IMG/VR virus record: IMGVR_UViG_3300005747_000515
Coordinates: 1-37,899 of that record
Source: a virus
DNA length: 37,899 nucleotides
Direction: 5' to 3' (one strand)
Positions 5,990 through 12,565 of this stretch are shown here, in pieces. Under the pieces are notes generated by a model. That model was not told the origin of the DNA and searched no databases. It saw only the letters and a program-made list of their open reading frames with translations. Each line of letters begins with the position of its first letter. The first letter of the stretch is position 1. The translations under genes were made by a program, and so were the position numbers.

Positions 5990-6010
5990 TAAAATAAATA
6001 CTTATATTTG
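5988..6010 (+). promoter_or_regulatory. Phage promoter element, copy 1
   Basis: A 23-base element ending in TATATTTG (6003-6010), a perfect TAnnTTTG box. It differs by one base from 6423-6445 and by three from 36081-36103. It stands 23 nt before the ATG at 6034 and should drive the SPFH-like gene and what follows. No TTTG stands at -33. Confidence 0.65.
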
Positions 6011-6033
6011 GTTAAACTAAAAATTATAAAATT

Positions 6034-6432
6034 ATGAGAGAATTAAAATGGTTTATTGCAGTTGTAACAACAATACTATTAATTACAATTGGTTTAATGT
6101 GGGGTTTACCTAAATATAACGTATGGCGTTCTGAATTAAATATCATTAAAGCTGAAAACAATGGGAAAGCTGAAATGGCTCAGGCAGAGCAAAACAGAAT
6201 GATATTGATTGAGGAAGCAAAAGCAAACTTAGAAGCGCAAAAATTAAACAGTCAGGCAGAGGTTGAGAGAGCAAAAGGAATGGCTCAGTCAATTGCTATC
6301 GAGGATGGTAAATTAACAGAGCTTTACATCAAATATCTATGGGTTAGAAATATAGATAAGATGGATGGCGAAAAAATTTACATTCCAACAGAATCAAACC
6401 TGCCAATACTTGAAGCTAAGGTTAAAAAATAA
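6034..6432 (+). CDS. Mini SPFH/prohibitin-like membrane protein
   Basis: A 132-residue protein with one N-terminal transmembrane helix (WFIAVVTTILLITIGLMW, about 5-22), a long Ala/Glu-rich helix (AENNGKAEMAQAEQNRMILI and onward, about 37-85), then LYIKYLWVRNIDKMDG and IYIPTESNLPIL. The helix and the Y-I-K-Y-L...P end resemble the C-terminal coiled coil and tail of band-7/SPFH proteins, but the globular SPFH domain is absent. Such scaffolds oligomerise in the inner membrane and regulate FtsH. I infer a mimic or modulator of host membrane scaffolds. It has its own promoter, and a second promoter copy sits on its stop codon. Confidence 0.6.
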   Translation: MRELKWFIAVVTTILLITIGLMWGLPKYNVWRSELNIIKAENNGKAEMAQAEQNRMILIEEAKANLEAQKLNSQAEVERAKGMAQSIAIEDGKLTELYIKYLWVRNIDKMDGEKIYIPTESNLPILEAKVKK

Positions 6433-6445
6433 ATACTTATATTTG
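6423..6445 (+). promoter_or_regulatory. Phage promoter element, copy 2
   Basis: Nearly identical to 5988-6010 (the last 20 bases are the same) and ending in TATATTTG at 6438-6445. It overlaps the stop codon of the SPFH-like gene. A start about 5-7 nt downstream would fall at the first bases of the structured leader beginning near 6449. Confidence 0.65.
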
Positions 6446-6448
6446 TAT

Positions 6449-6640
6449 AAAGAGTGCCAGAAGATAAACAGTGGTAGCCAAGTTAATGACGAGTGAACAA
6501 TAGTAACTTAGAAGTGGCAGAAGTGATGCATGAACACTATCACAGCTTTTGTAGAGCGTTGTTTATTGGAAGGGGTTAAATAGTGCCGATAGGGAAAATC
6601 TTTATTCCTTCAAGACTACAAACTTGAACGCTCTTTTTTA
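6449..6640 (+). ncRNA. Structured leader/small RNA C (about 190 nt)
   Basis: A gene-free transcript candidate between promoter copy 2 and the ATG at 6652. AAAGAGTG (6449-6456) can pair with CGCTCTTT (6630-6637), closing the whole element. Alternatively AGAGCGTT (6553-6560) pairs with AACGCTCT (6627-6634), and TTTGTAG (6548-6554) pairs with CTACAAA (6616-6622); these two interleave as a pseudoknot. Local hairpins include AAGTTA/TAACTT (6480/6504), GTGAT/ATCAC (6523/6539) and AGGGAA/TTCCTT (6591/6605). A T-run follows (6632-6639). The competing pairings allow two states, as in a switch or attenuator. No known RNA family recognised. Confidence 0.6.
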
Positions 6641-6651
6641 AATTAAAAACT

Positions 6652-6750
6652 ATGTATAAAAAACACTTCAACAAACAAGAGAGAAAACAACTAGCCTTTA
6701 CTTATGCAGGGTTAGTGCTTGGAATGTTTCTTGCTAATTTAATAATTTGA
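6652..6750 (+). CDS. Small membrane protein (32 aa)
   Basis: A 32-residue frame with a basic N-terminus (MYKKHFNKQERKQ) and a single C-terminal hydrophobic helix (AFTYAGLVLGMFLANLII). It is the first gene after structured leader C, 17 nt after the last helix. Its stop overlaps the TTG start of the sigma-like gene (TTGA), so it probably couples translation of that gene, acting as a leader peptide or as a membrane peptide of its own. Confidence 0.55.
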   Translation: MYKKHFNKQERKQLAFTYAGLVLGMFLANLII

Positions 6751-7262
6751 AAACAAGTGATAAAATACTAAATGATGAACGTTGTTATCAAGCAGCTAAA
6801 AAAGTTGACCCTGTAAACCACCAAGATTTATTTAACGAATGTTGGTTAAAGATTAGAGAGATAGAACTAAAAGACGTTACATTCAACCCAACTAATTACT
6901 ATCAATTCTTTTTCAGAACTTTAAAGAATCAGCGCATAGATGATTTAAGAACAGAGCAAAGACACAACAAACACAACAAGAATTGGAAGATATTAGAGTT
7001 AGAAGTAATCACAAACGATTATTCTTTTGACGAGTTTTTAATCAATTGGTTAGCAGATGAGACAGATGACGAGGTGATAAACTTTTACAAAGACATTATA
7101 TTTCTGGTACTACACAATAAAACAATAAAAGGTTTAGTATCTCAATTAAACATGAAAGAAACAACTTTCTACAAACACTATAAAACAGCAAAAGAAATTC
7201 TAAAACATGACTATATTACAAGCGCAGATAATTGCATCTTTTTTGACAGTCCTTTGGTTTAA
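6747..7262 (+). CDS. Sigma-70/ECF-like factor
   Basis: A 171-residue protein with a region-2-like helix (NHQDLFNECWLKIREIE, about 24-40, then FFFRTLKNQRIDDLR, about 54-68) and a C-terminal helix-turn-helix resembling region 4 (KTIKGLVSQLNMKETTFYKHYKTAKE, about residues 125-150). Size fits a short ECF-type sigma factor. The start is TTG, coupled to the upstream micro-ORF stop. It stands directly before the terminase genes, a position suited to switching on late transcription. It could also be a DNA-binding regulator without sigma activity. The downstream gene overlaps its end by 56 nt. Confidence 0.6.
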   Translation: MKTSDKILNDERCYQAAKKVDPVNHQDLFNECWLKIREIELKDVTFNPTNYYQFFFRTLKNQRIDDLRTEQRHNKHNKNWKILELEVITNDYSFDEFLINWLADETDDEVINFYKDIIFLVLHNKTIKGLVSQLNMKETTFYKHYKTAKEILKHDYITSADNCIFFDSPLV

Positions 7263-7518
7263 GCATTTAGGGATTCATAGAATTTTATTAGAGTTCTTTG
7301 GTTATCCACCTTATGCAAGTAAGCGAGATATTAAACAGTTCTATCTTAAACCTTTAGGGTGTTATTTTTGCACTTCTTTTTGGATAGGTGTACTAATTTC
7401 ATTACCTTTATTCTATTATTCAACATTAGAAGAAACAATATATTTTATATTACTTAATACAACCATAAGCGGAATATTAGATTCTATATTAGGTTATCAA
7501 TCAATAAAAGAAAAATGA
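7207..7518 (+). CDS. Membrane protein, DUF1360-like
   Basis: A 103-residue membrane protein with hydrophobic segments near residues 3-20 (ILQAQIIASFLTVLWF), 50-70 (GCYFCTSFWIGVLISLPLFY) and 75-95 (ETIYFILLNTTISGIL). The KPLGCYFCTSFWIGV motif resembles the C-x-x-C-x-x-F-W signature of DUF1360-type small membrane proteins. It overlaps the sigma-like gene by 56 nt and the following gene by 4 nt. Function unknown. Confidence 0.55.
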   Translation: MTILQAQIIASFLTVLWFKHLGIHRILLEFFGYPPYASKRDIKQFYLKPLGCYFCTSFWIGVLISLPLFYYSTLEETIYFILLNTTISGILDSILGYQSIKEK

Positions 7519-8057
7519 GTTATCAAAACGAACCATTACCAAAAAAGCAGTATAGCGGATCTGATTTCATCCCTTTAAGCTGTGAGAAAGAATTAAAAGA
7601 GATTAGAGCAGAGATTGAAGCGGGTGAAAACCATAAAGGTAGAAACTTTGAAATTTGCTACCAAGCTATAAAAGAACTATTTCAAGCACAAGGCTTAAAC
7701 AAGCCTAATGCTGATTGCTCTAATTGTACGGTTGAATGGAATAAGCTACTTCAAAACTGGTTTAAACGTCTTGACATGGATATAAGACCAAAAGAAGCAA
7801 CAAGCCAAACAGAGCCAAAAGAGTTAACGCCTATTGAAGGAGGTGTAGAAAAAATACACATCAGGAAAATTGAAAGCGCGGAAGATTTTAAAGAAGGATA
7901 TGCAGTAGATGAGATAGAAGCTAAAGGAATAGAAAACAACCCAGAGTTATCTAAAGAGGATAAAATAGCTCACCTTCAACAAGAGTGTAGAGAAAAAGGT
8001 ATTGAATTTAGACATAATGCAGGCATCAAAAAACTAACTGAATTACTAAATAGATGA
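7515..8057 (+). CDS. Hypothetical protein with C-terminal HeH/LEM-like motif
   Basis: A 180-residue soluble protein. The N-terminal half has GRNFEICYQAIKELFQAQG and a CSNC pair followed by VEWNKLLQNWFKRL. The middle is Glu/Lys-rich and probably disordered. The C-terminus (KIAHLQQECREKGIEFRH and GIKKLTELLNR, about 150-180) has the helix-extension-helix look of HeH/LEM-like domains that bind nucleic acid in phage proteins. Starts and ends with ATGA overlaps. A packaging or head-assembly accessory is possible given its place near terminase. Confidence 0.55.
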   Translation: MSYQNEPLPKKQYSGSDFIPLSCEKELKEIRAEIEAGENHKGRNFEICYQAIKELFQAQGLNKPNADCSNCTVEWNKLLQNWFKRLDMDIRPKEATSQTEPKELTPIEGGVEKIHIRKIESAEDFKEGYAVDEIEAKGIENNPELSKEDKIAHLQQECREKGIEFRHNAGIKKLTELLNR

Positions 8058-8431
8058 GTTACGCAAAAGTAAAACCAACTAGATACGACAAACCCTTTAT
8101 AGATAAGTCTAAACAAAACAAAGCAGGCTACTATGAAGGGATGCCTGGTGTACACACTGATAAATACGGAAACAGAATAATGTGTTATTTTGCTATCACT
8201 CCAGAAGGTGATGCAAATATGGTAATGCACGCAATGGACAAACAAATAAAAGCCTGCATACAACAATCAATGAGCGAAAAGATGACGAGAGCAATAGTTC
8301 ACAGTGCATCAGTTGACGAGTTATTCGCCAAAAAACGATTAGGTAATTTCTTTTTAAGAACAGCATACAAAACTAAATTGATGTTACAACGTCTTAAATA
8401 TAGAAAACAGTTAAAACAATTAAGTGAATAA
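8054..8431 (+). CDS. Hypothetical protein (125 aa)
   Basis: A soluble protein beginning SYAKVKPTRYDKPF, with GYYEGMPGVHTDKYGNR and a basic helical C-terminus (TKLMLQRLKYRKQLKQ). No domain recognised. It is coupled by an ATGA overlap to the upstream HeH-like gene and is followed by a gap of 80 nt with pseudoknot E. Confidence 0.6.
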   Translation: MSYAKVKPTRYDKPFIDKSKQNKAGYYEGMPGVHTDKYGNRIMCYFAITPEGDANMVMHAMDKQIKACIQQSMSEKMTRAIVHSASVDELFAKKRLGNFFLRTAYKTKLMLQRLKYRKQLKQLSE

Positions 8432-8447
8432 AGAAGATACTTATTTT

Positions 8448-8496
8448 GTGGGTTATCCTTGCGAGTGGTTCACCCACGGAGTAACGTTCTTCGCAA
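8448..8496 (+). ncRNA. Structured leader E: compact pseudoknot before the 8512 gene
   Basis: GTGGGT (8448-8453) pairs with ACCCAC (8472-8477), and TTGCGAG (8459-8465) pairs with TTCGCAA (8490-8496, one G-U). The strands interleave 1-2-1-2, a compact H-type pseudoknot with connectors of 5, 6 and 12 nt. It ends 15 nt before the ATG at 8512, as in leader A. A TATTTTG at 8442-8448 just before it resembles a degenerate -7 box. Confidence 0.55.
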
Positions 8497-8511
8497 TATG
8501 TTTGAATTGAT

Positions 8512-8718
8512 ATGATTAGATACATTAAAGAGAGTTATGATTTAAACTCATTTCCTGAGTTGAGAAACAGTACAGAAAATGTAAATAATTTTGCGGCTAA
8601 AAAACAATTCTACATAATGGAAAACCCTAAAGTAAAGGAGATAATAAGTTTTGATTTTTGGTGGTGTGAGTTAGATAGAGTTTTTAAATTATATTGTAAA
8701 GTATTAACAAATGGCTAA
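8512..8718 (+). CDS. Hypothetical protein before terminase (68 aa)
   Basis: A 68-residue protein starting MIRYIKESYDLNSFPEL with an aromatic segment SFDFWWCELDRVFKLYC near its end. It overlaps the terminase small subunit gene by 8 nt. It is the first gene after leader E and so the first gene of the packaging operon. No family recognised. Confidence 0.55.
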   Translation: MIRYIKESYDLNSFPELRNSTENVNNFAAKKQFYIMENPKVKEIISFDFWWCELDRVFKLYCKVLTNG

Positions 8719-9145
8719 ACACAAATACATAAAAACACCTGAAAAGATGTGGGAACTATTTGAAGCCTACAGAAAAGAGGTGAAAGATAACCCGCGTATC
8801 AAAATAGAATACGTTGGTAAAGATGGACAGAGAGTTGGAACACCTATTGAACGGCCTTTAATCATGGAGGGATTTAGATCGTATTGCAGAAACTTAGGGT
8901 TAAGCATAGAGCATTATTTTGCAAATACAAATGGAGCGTATGAAGATTATCGCACGGTCATTATGCGTATACGCGAGGAAATAAAGCAAGAACAGATTGA
9001 CGGTGGCATGACAGGTTTCTATAATTCAAATCTAACAGCAAGGATAAACGGCCTAAAAGAACAGACCGAAAACAGCAATACAACAAGTGTAAGCATATTA
9101 AGTATAGACCCATTGTCAGATGCAGCAGACGACAGCACTACGTAA
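8711..9145 (+). CDS. terS: Terminase small subunit
   Basis: A 144-residue protein of the type found directly upstream of TerL in Bacteroidota phages. It has an N-terminal helical segment (TPEKMWELFEAYRKEV), a strand pair KIEYVGKDGQRVGTPIERPL, a helix-turn-helix-like MEGFRSYCRNLGLSIEHYF (about 52-70), and a Gln/Glu-rich oligomerisation helix, ending in GFYNSNLTARINGLKEQ, a common TerS end. It would bind the packaging site and deliver DNA to TerL. It overlaps TerL by 26 nt. Confidence 0.85.
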   Translation: MAKHKYIKTPEKMWELFEAYRKEVKDNPRIKIEYVGKDGQRVGTPIERPLIMEGFRSYCRNLGLSIEHYFANTNGAYEDYRTVIMRIREEIKQEQIDGGMTGFYNSNLTARINGLKEQTENSNTTSVSILSIDPLSDAADDSTT

Positions 9146-10283
9146 AATAGCATCACTCAAAAAGAAGATAAGAGTAATACAAGGCGGTCAGGGTGCAGGT
9201 AAGACCATAGCGATATTAATACTAATTGCTAACCATGCAGCCGCCAATCCGAATAAGGAGATTATAATCGCATCAAGCGAGTTGACCAAAATGCGGTTAA
9301 CAGTAATAAAAGACTTTGTTAAAATAATGAGGTCTTTTGGTATTTATGAAGATAGGCGTTTTTTAGCTGGAACTATGTATAAGTTTCCTAATAACTCGTT
9401 TATTAAGTTTATAGGACTAGATAAAGAAGATGTTGGAAAAGGTCTTAGAAGTGATGTATTCTATCTTAACGAGGGAAATAAAGTACCTTTTGAGTCATAT
9501 CGAGAAATAGCATCAAGAGCTGGAAAGATTTACATTGACTTTAACCCGAATCAAAACTTTTGGGTACATGATGAATTAATCACCCGTGAAGATTGCGACT
9601 TTCTTAAACTGACATTTCAAGATAATGAGTTTTTAGGAGAAGAAGAAAAGGGTGAGATATTAAGATACAAGCAGAAGGGATATGATGAAGAAGGTAATAT
9701 CATTAATAAATACTGGGCTAATAAATGGCGGGTTTATGGATTAGGTGAAGTCGGTATATTAGAGGGCGCGGTGTATGAGGATTGGGAGCAAATAGATGAA
9801 CTGCCACCAGAAGCAAAGATATGCGGTATTGGTATCGATTTTGGATGGGTTCACCCCCAAGCGGCTGTAGCAGTTTATGAGTGGAATGGTAAACGTATTT
9901 ATGACGAAGTATCTTATGGATCAAATGCTGGCACTAAAGTTATGGCAAGACACATACTTGAAAGGGGGCTTGAAAACGAAACGGCATATTGTGACAACTC
10001 AGCACCTCAGTTAATATCTGAATTACAAGATGAAGGGATTAACGCTCACCCATGTGACGGTAAGACAGGACTTATCAACTTTGCTGTGGAGAAGATGAAC
10101 AAAGAAACGTTCTATGTAACAGCAAGAAGTAAGAATATCATATCAGAATTATTAGGTTATGTTTGGGATACTGACAGCAAAGGAAAACCAACAGGTAAAC
10201 CAATAAAGATATGTGATGATGCTATGAATGCAATACAATATTTTGAAGCAACAGAGGGTAAGTATAGCGGTAATTACAGATAA
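9120..10283 (+). CDS. terL: Terminase large subunit
   Basis: A 387-residue packaging ATPase-nuclease. The Walker A motif GGQGAGKT is at residues 22-29, a Walker B-like FYLNEGNKV comes near 118, and a coupling-type DFNPNQNFWVHDE follows. The nuclease domain carries the RNase H-like acidic residues in GIDFGWVHPQAAVAVYEW (about 238), AYCDNSAPQLI (about 290) and ICDDAMNAIQYF near the C-terminus. It translocates DNA into the prohead and cuts concatemers. Slightly shorter than many TerL proteins but with all motifs in place. Confidence 0.95.
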   Translation: MQQTTALRKIASLKKKIRVIQGGQGAGKTIAILILIANHAAANPNKEIIIASSELTKMRLTVIKDFVKIMRSFGIYEDRRFLAGTMYKFPNNSFIKFIGLDKEDVGKGLRSDVFYLNEGNKVPFESYREIASRAGKIYIDFNPNQNFWVHDELITREDCDFLKLTFQDNEFLGEEEKGEILRYKQKGYDEEGNIINKYWANKWRVYGLGEVGILEGAVYEDWEQIDELPPEAKICGIGIDFGWVHPQAAVAVYEWNGKRIYDEVSYGSNAGTKVMARHILERGLENETAYCDNSAPQLISELQDEGINAHPCDGKTGLINFAVEKMNKETFYVTARSKNIISELLGYVWDTDSKGKPTGKPIKICDDAMNAIQYFEATEGKYSGNYR

Positions 10284-10311
10284 ATTACTATATTGCAATA
10301 AATTAGAGATT

Positions 10312-10500
10312 ATGAAAGGTAACGGAATTGGATTCTTAGGATTATTAACAATAGTTTTTATTGTGTTGAAGTTAACAAGTTATATTAGTTGGTCTTGGTG
10401 GTTGGTATTACTTCCATTATATGGGGGTGTTGCAGTCATCATATCTATACTAGTTATTATATTTGTTGTTGGGTTAGCACAAGATTACTTTAAAAAATAA
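10312..10500 (+). CDS. Small membrane protein (62 aa)
   Basis: I choose the ATG at 10312 (GAGATTATG context, after the terL stop) over an upstream in-frame ATG inside terL. The protein has two hydrophobic helices: GFLGLLTIVFIVLKL (about 6-20) and a long stretch WWLVLLPLYGGVAVIISIL running to about residue 53. It could be a holin-like or exclusion protein; no family match. It starts a run of three tiny membrane proteins. Confidence 0.65.
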   Translation: MKGNGIGFLGLLTIVFIVLKLTSYISWSWWLVLLPLYGGVAVIISILVIIFVVGLAQDYFKK

Positions 10501-10506
10501 ACAACT

Positions 10507-10659
10507 ATGAAAATGGAACAAGCAAAAGCACAGAAAACAGAAGAACAAAAGAAAGCAGAAGTAAACGGTGGTTGTGCTGCCACTGTATTGGGTCTAGCCA
10601 TGTTAGGTGGCGTAGTATATTCAATTTATTTAGTAGGTCAAATTAACGGCTGGTGGTAA
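10507..10659 (+). CDS. Membrane micropeptide ending LVGQINGWW (50 aa)
   Basis: The frame starts 6 nt after the previous stop. Its first 20 residues are charged (MKMEQAKAQKTEEQKKAEVN), followed by a single transmembrane segment (ATVLGLAMLGGVVYSIYLV) and the terminal motif LVGQINGWW. The next frame (10670-10774) ends in LVGELNNWW, so the two are paralogues sharing helix and tail. The WW tail should sit at a membrane surface. Function unknown. Confidence 0.6.
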   Translation: MKMEQAKAQKTEEQKKAEVNGGCAATVLGLAMLGGVVYSIYLVGQINGWW

Positions 10660-10669
10660 AAACAATATT

Positions 10670-10774
10670 ATGAAGATAAACGGAAAAACACTTTTAATTA
10701 CTACGGTAGTTTTATTCACTTATTCACTATCAATAACTATCTGGTTGGTAGGAGAACTCAATAACTGGTGGTAA
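10670..10774 (+). CDS. Membrane micropeptide ending LVGELNNWW (34 aa)
   Basis: A 34-residue frame with a transmembrane helix (LLITTVVLFTYSLSITIW) and C-terminal LVGELNNWW, matching the neighbour's LVGQINGWW. It lacks the neighbour's charged N-terminal arm. Its end overlaps the GTG start of the glycosyltransferase gene by 7 nt. Shared tails in tandem suggest a real, duplicated micropeptide family. Confidence 0.55.
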   Translation: MKINGKTLLITTVVLFTYSLSITIWLVGELNNWW

Positions 10775-11412
10775 TAATTGTATTTACATACGAGCGTGAG
10801 CAAATGCTTAAACGCTTACTAAAAGAAGTAGACGGATATACAGTTATCTGTATTGATGACGGTAGTGAATGGACTAAGCATGACAACATAGAACTAATAA
10901 GAACACCACACGAGGGCAAACACGGATTCTGGAAGAAGTGGGTAATGGCACAACAATTAGCATTAGGCATACAATCCGACTATTATTTATTTCTTCCAGA
11001 TGATGTGACTAATATAAACCTAGATTGGCTAGAAGGATTAAAACGTCAAAAATGGAATGAGCATTTGTTTGCTATAAACGTTATAAATGACGGTCGCACC
11101 TCTTGCTGGGGTTATCATAACACAGGACAAGAGCCAATTAACATAGACGGAATAAATCTAAAAGAGGTTGGCTTTGTGGATTGTGGATTCTTTACTAACA
11201 AGTTAACGCTAGAAAGTATAGAAATACATGAAGTGTCTTTAAGCTGGTTTGACAGAGAAGATAAATCTAGCGGTGTAGGCCATCAATTGACTAATTCGTT
11301 TAGAATGATAGGCGCAAAGATGATGATGCCAACCCCTAGTTTGTGTGAGCATGGCACACATGAAAGTAAGATGCACAAAGAATTAAGAGAGAAACAACCT
11401 TTAAAAACATGA
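10768..11412 (+). CDS. Glycosyltransferase-like protein 1
   Basis: A 214-residue protein resembling a GT-A fold family-2 glycosyltransferase. The N-terminus VIIVFTYEREQMLKRLL is the usual first strand and helix, DDG at 30-32 fits nucleotide binding, and FLPDDV (D78/D79) fits the metal-binding DxD-type motif. The GTG start is chosen because it places the first strand at the N-terminus. It opens a five-gene cassette linked by overlapping starts and stops. It likely transfers a sugar from a nucleotide-sugar donor; the acceptor (virion protein or host surface glycan) is not shown by sequence. Confidence 0.7.
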   Translation: MVIIVFTYEREQMLKRLLKEVDGYTVICIDDGSEWTKHDNIELIRTPHEGKHGFWKKWVMAQQLALGIQSDYYLFLPDDVTNINLDWLEGLKRQKWNEHLFAINVINDGRTSCWGYHNTGQEPINIDGINLKEVGFVDCGFFTNKLTLESIEIHEVSLSWFDREDKSSGVGHQLTNSFRMIGAKMMMPTPSLCEHGTHESKMHKELREKQPLKT

Positions 11413-11840
11413 TACACGAAACAGCTATACTACACCACTCAGTTAGGACAGGTAAAAACGTGTCTATTGGTGCTTATACTGTAATAGAAGAAGGAACTAT
11501 CATAGGCGATAATGTCACTATTCAAGGAGCTGTAAGAATTGGTAAACATTGTACAATAGGAAATGACTGCATAATTAAATGGGGTGCTATACTAACTCAA
11601 AGAGTGATACTAGAGCCGCGTGTATTCTTTGGGGTTCGTTCTACAGTATTGGGTTCTGATTCTGATAGGGTAGATACTCATGGAACTATTATAGGCGCAG
11701 ATTGTTTTATAGGTGGTCATGTTATTATATTCCCGTGTGCATCAATTACGGCAGGTTGTACAATAGGCGCGCAATCAATTATTAGAAATCCTATCCAAGC
11801 AGAAGGGACTTATGTAGGGTTAAGTGTAAGAAAGAAATGA
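11409..11840 (+). CDS. Left-handed beta-helix acyltransferase-like protein (143 aa)
   Basis: Almost the whole protein consists of hexapeptide repeats ([LIV]-G-x-x-x-x), for example VSIGAYTVIEEGTIIGDN, then TIIGADCFIGGHVIIF near the C-terminus. This is the left-handed beta-helix of LpxA/WbbJ-type transferases, which act as trimers and usually acetylate or acylate sugars. A His in GGHVII and another in DTHGTI are candidate catalytic residues. It is ATGA-coupled to both neighbours in the glycan cassette. Confidence 0.8.
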   Translation: MIHETAILHHSVRTGKNVSIGAYTVIEEGTIIGDNVTIQGAVRIGKHCTIGNDCIIKWGAILTQRVILEPRVFFGVRSTVLGSDSDRVDTHGTIIGADCFIGGHVIIFPCASITAGCTIGAQSIIRNPIQAEGTYVGLSVRKK

Positions 11841-12565
11841 AAACACCTAAAGACATTAAAGACCCATCATTTGATGAGGACTCAATAGGCTGGGCTAGTA
11901 TAAACGACTATAACCACCTTTTAACAATGGATAAAGGTACGGTCTATATTCCTAATGATGGTAACCTTAAATGGATTGCTGTACTAAGACGTACTAGACT
12001 AGACTTACAACCTGTTGCTAATCCTGTTGGCGAGTGGGTAGAATATAGAATACAATATGAATTATCTTTACCTAATGTTAATCAAAAGCGTTTAGAGTTT
12101 ATCAAACAAACCAGAGGACAACACTATACAGATTTAGGTATTCATCCTTTAGCTTGTATAGGTTCTGAGGGTATGGGTTACGAATGGGATAACGGTAAAT
12201 GGTTAGAGTTTCCACAAAGAGGTGGGGTATCAATAGGTAAGGATGTAAGGATAGGTGAGTTTACCTCTGTAAAGCGCGGAACAATAAACGACACTGTTAT
12301 CGGTGATGGGTGTAAGATTGGATCACACTGTAATATAGGCCACAATGTAGAGATTGGTAAAAACTGTTTAATAACGCATAGAGTTAGTGTAGGCGGTTCA
12401 ACAGAAATAGGTGATAATGTTGTAATATGGCAAGGTGCAATAATAAGAAATAAGTTAAAAATAGGTGACGGTGCTGTAATTGCGCAAGGTGCAAATGTGA
12501 TATGTGATGTACCAGCCAATAAGATAGCAAAAGGAAACCCAGCAAAGATATATGACAAACCATAA
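11837..12565 (+). CDS. LpxD-like hexapeptide acyltransferase (242 aa)
   Basis: A two-part protein. Residues 1 to about 125 form a mixed domain (GTVYIPNDGNLKWIAVL, VGEWVEYRIQYEL) without repeats. From about 130 on hexapeptide repeats appear (VSIGKDVRIGEFTSV, KIGSHCNIGHNVEIGKN, STEIGDNVVIWQGAII), ending in ANKIAKGNPAKIY, the classic tail of LbH acetyltransferases. The helix resembles LpxD or sialic-acid-type O/N-acetyltransferases. Length is shorter than LpxD (about 340). It overlaps the next glycosyltransferase gene by 14 nt. Confidence 0.78.
   Translation: MKTPKDIKDPSFDEDSIGWASINDYNHLLTMDKGTVYIPNDGNLKWIAVLRRTRLDLQPVANPVGEWVEYRIQYELSLPNVNQKRLEFIKQTRGQHYTDLGIHPLACIGSEGMGYEWDNGKWLEFPQRGGVSIGKDVRIGEFTSVKRGTINDTVIGDGCKIGSHCNIGHNVEIGKNCLITHRVSVGGSTEIGDNVVIWQGAIIRNKLKIGDGAVIAQGANVICDVPANKIAKGNPAKIYDKP

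Noticed and set aside
10228-10311. Upstream start for the 62-residue membrane protein within terL
   Set aside because: The ATG at 10228 lies inside the conserved end of terL; the ATG at 10312 has the usual start context and begins directly before the membrane helix.
12178-12558. Long minus-strand frame opposite the LpxD-like gene
   Set aside because: It is the shadow of the hexapeptide-repeat gene: repetitive, Pro/Ile/Thr-rich and without start context.
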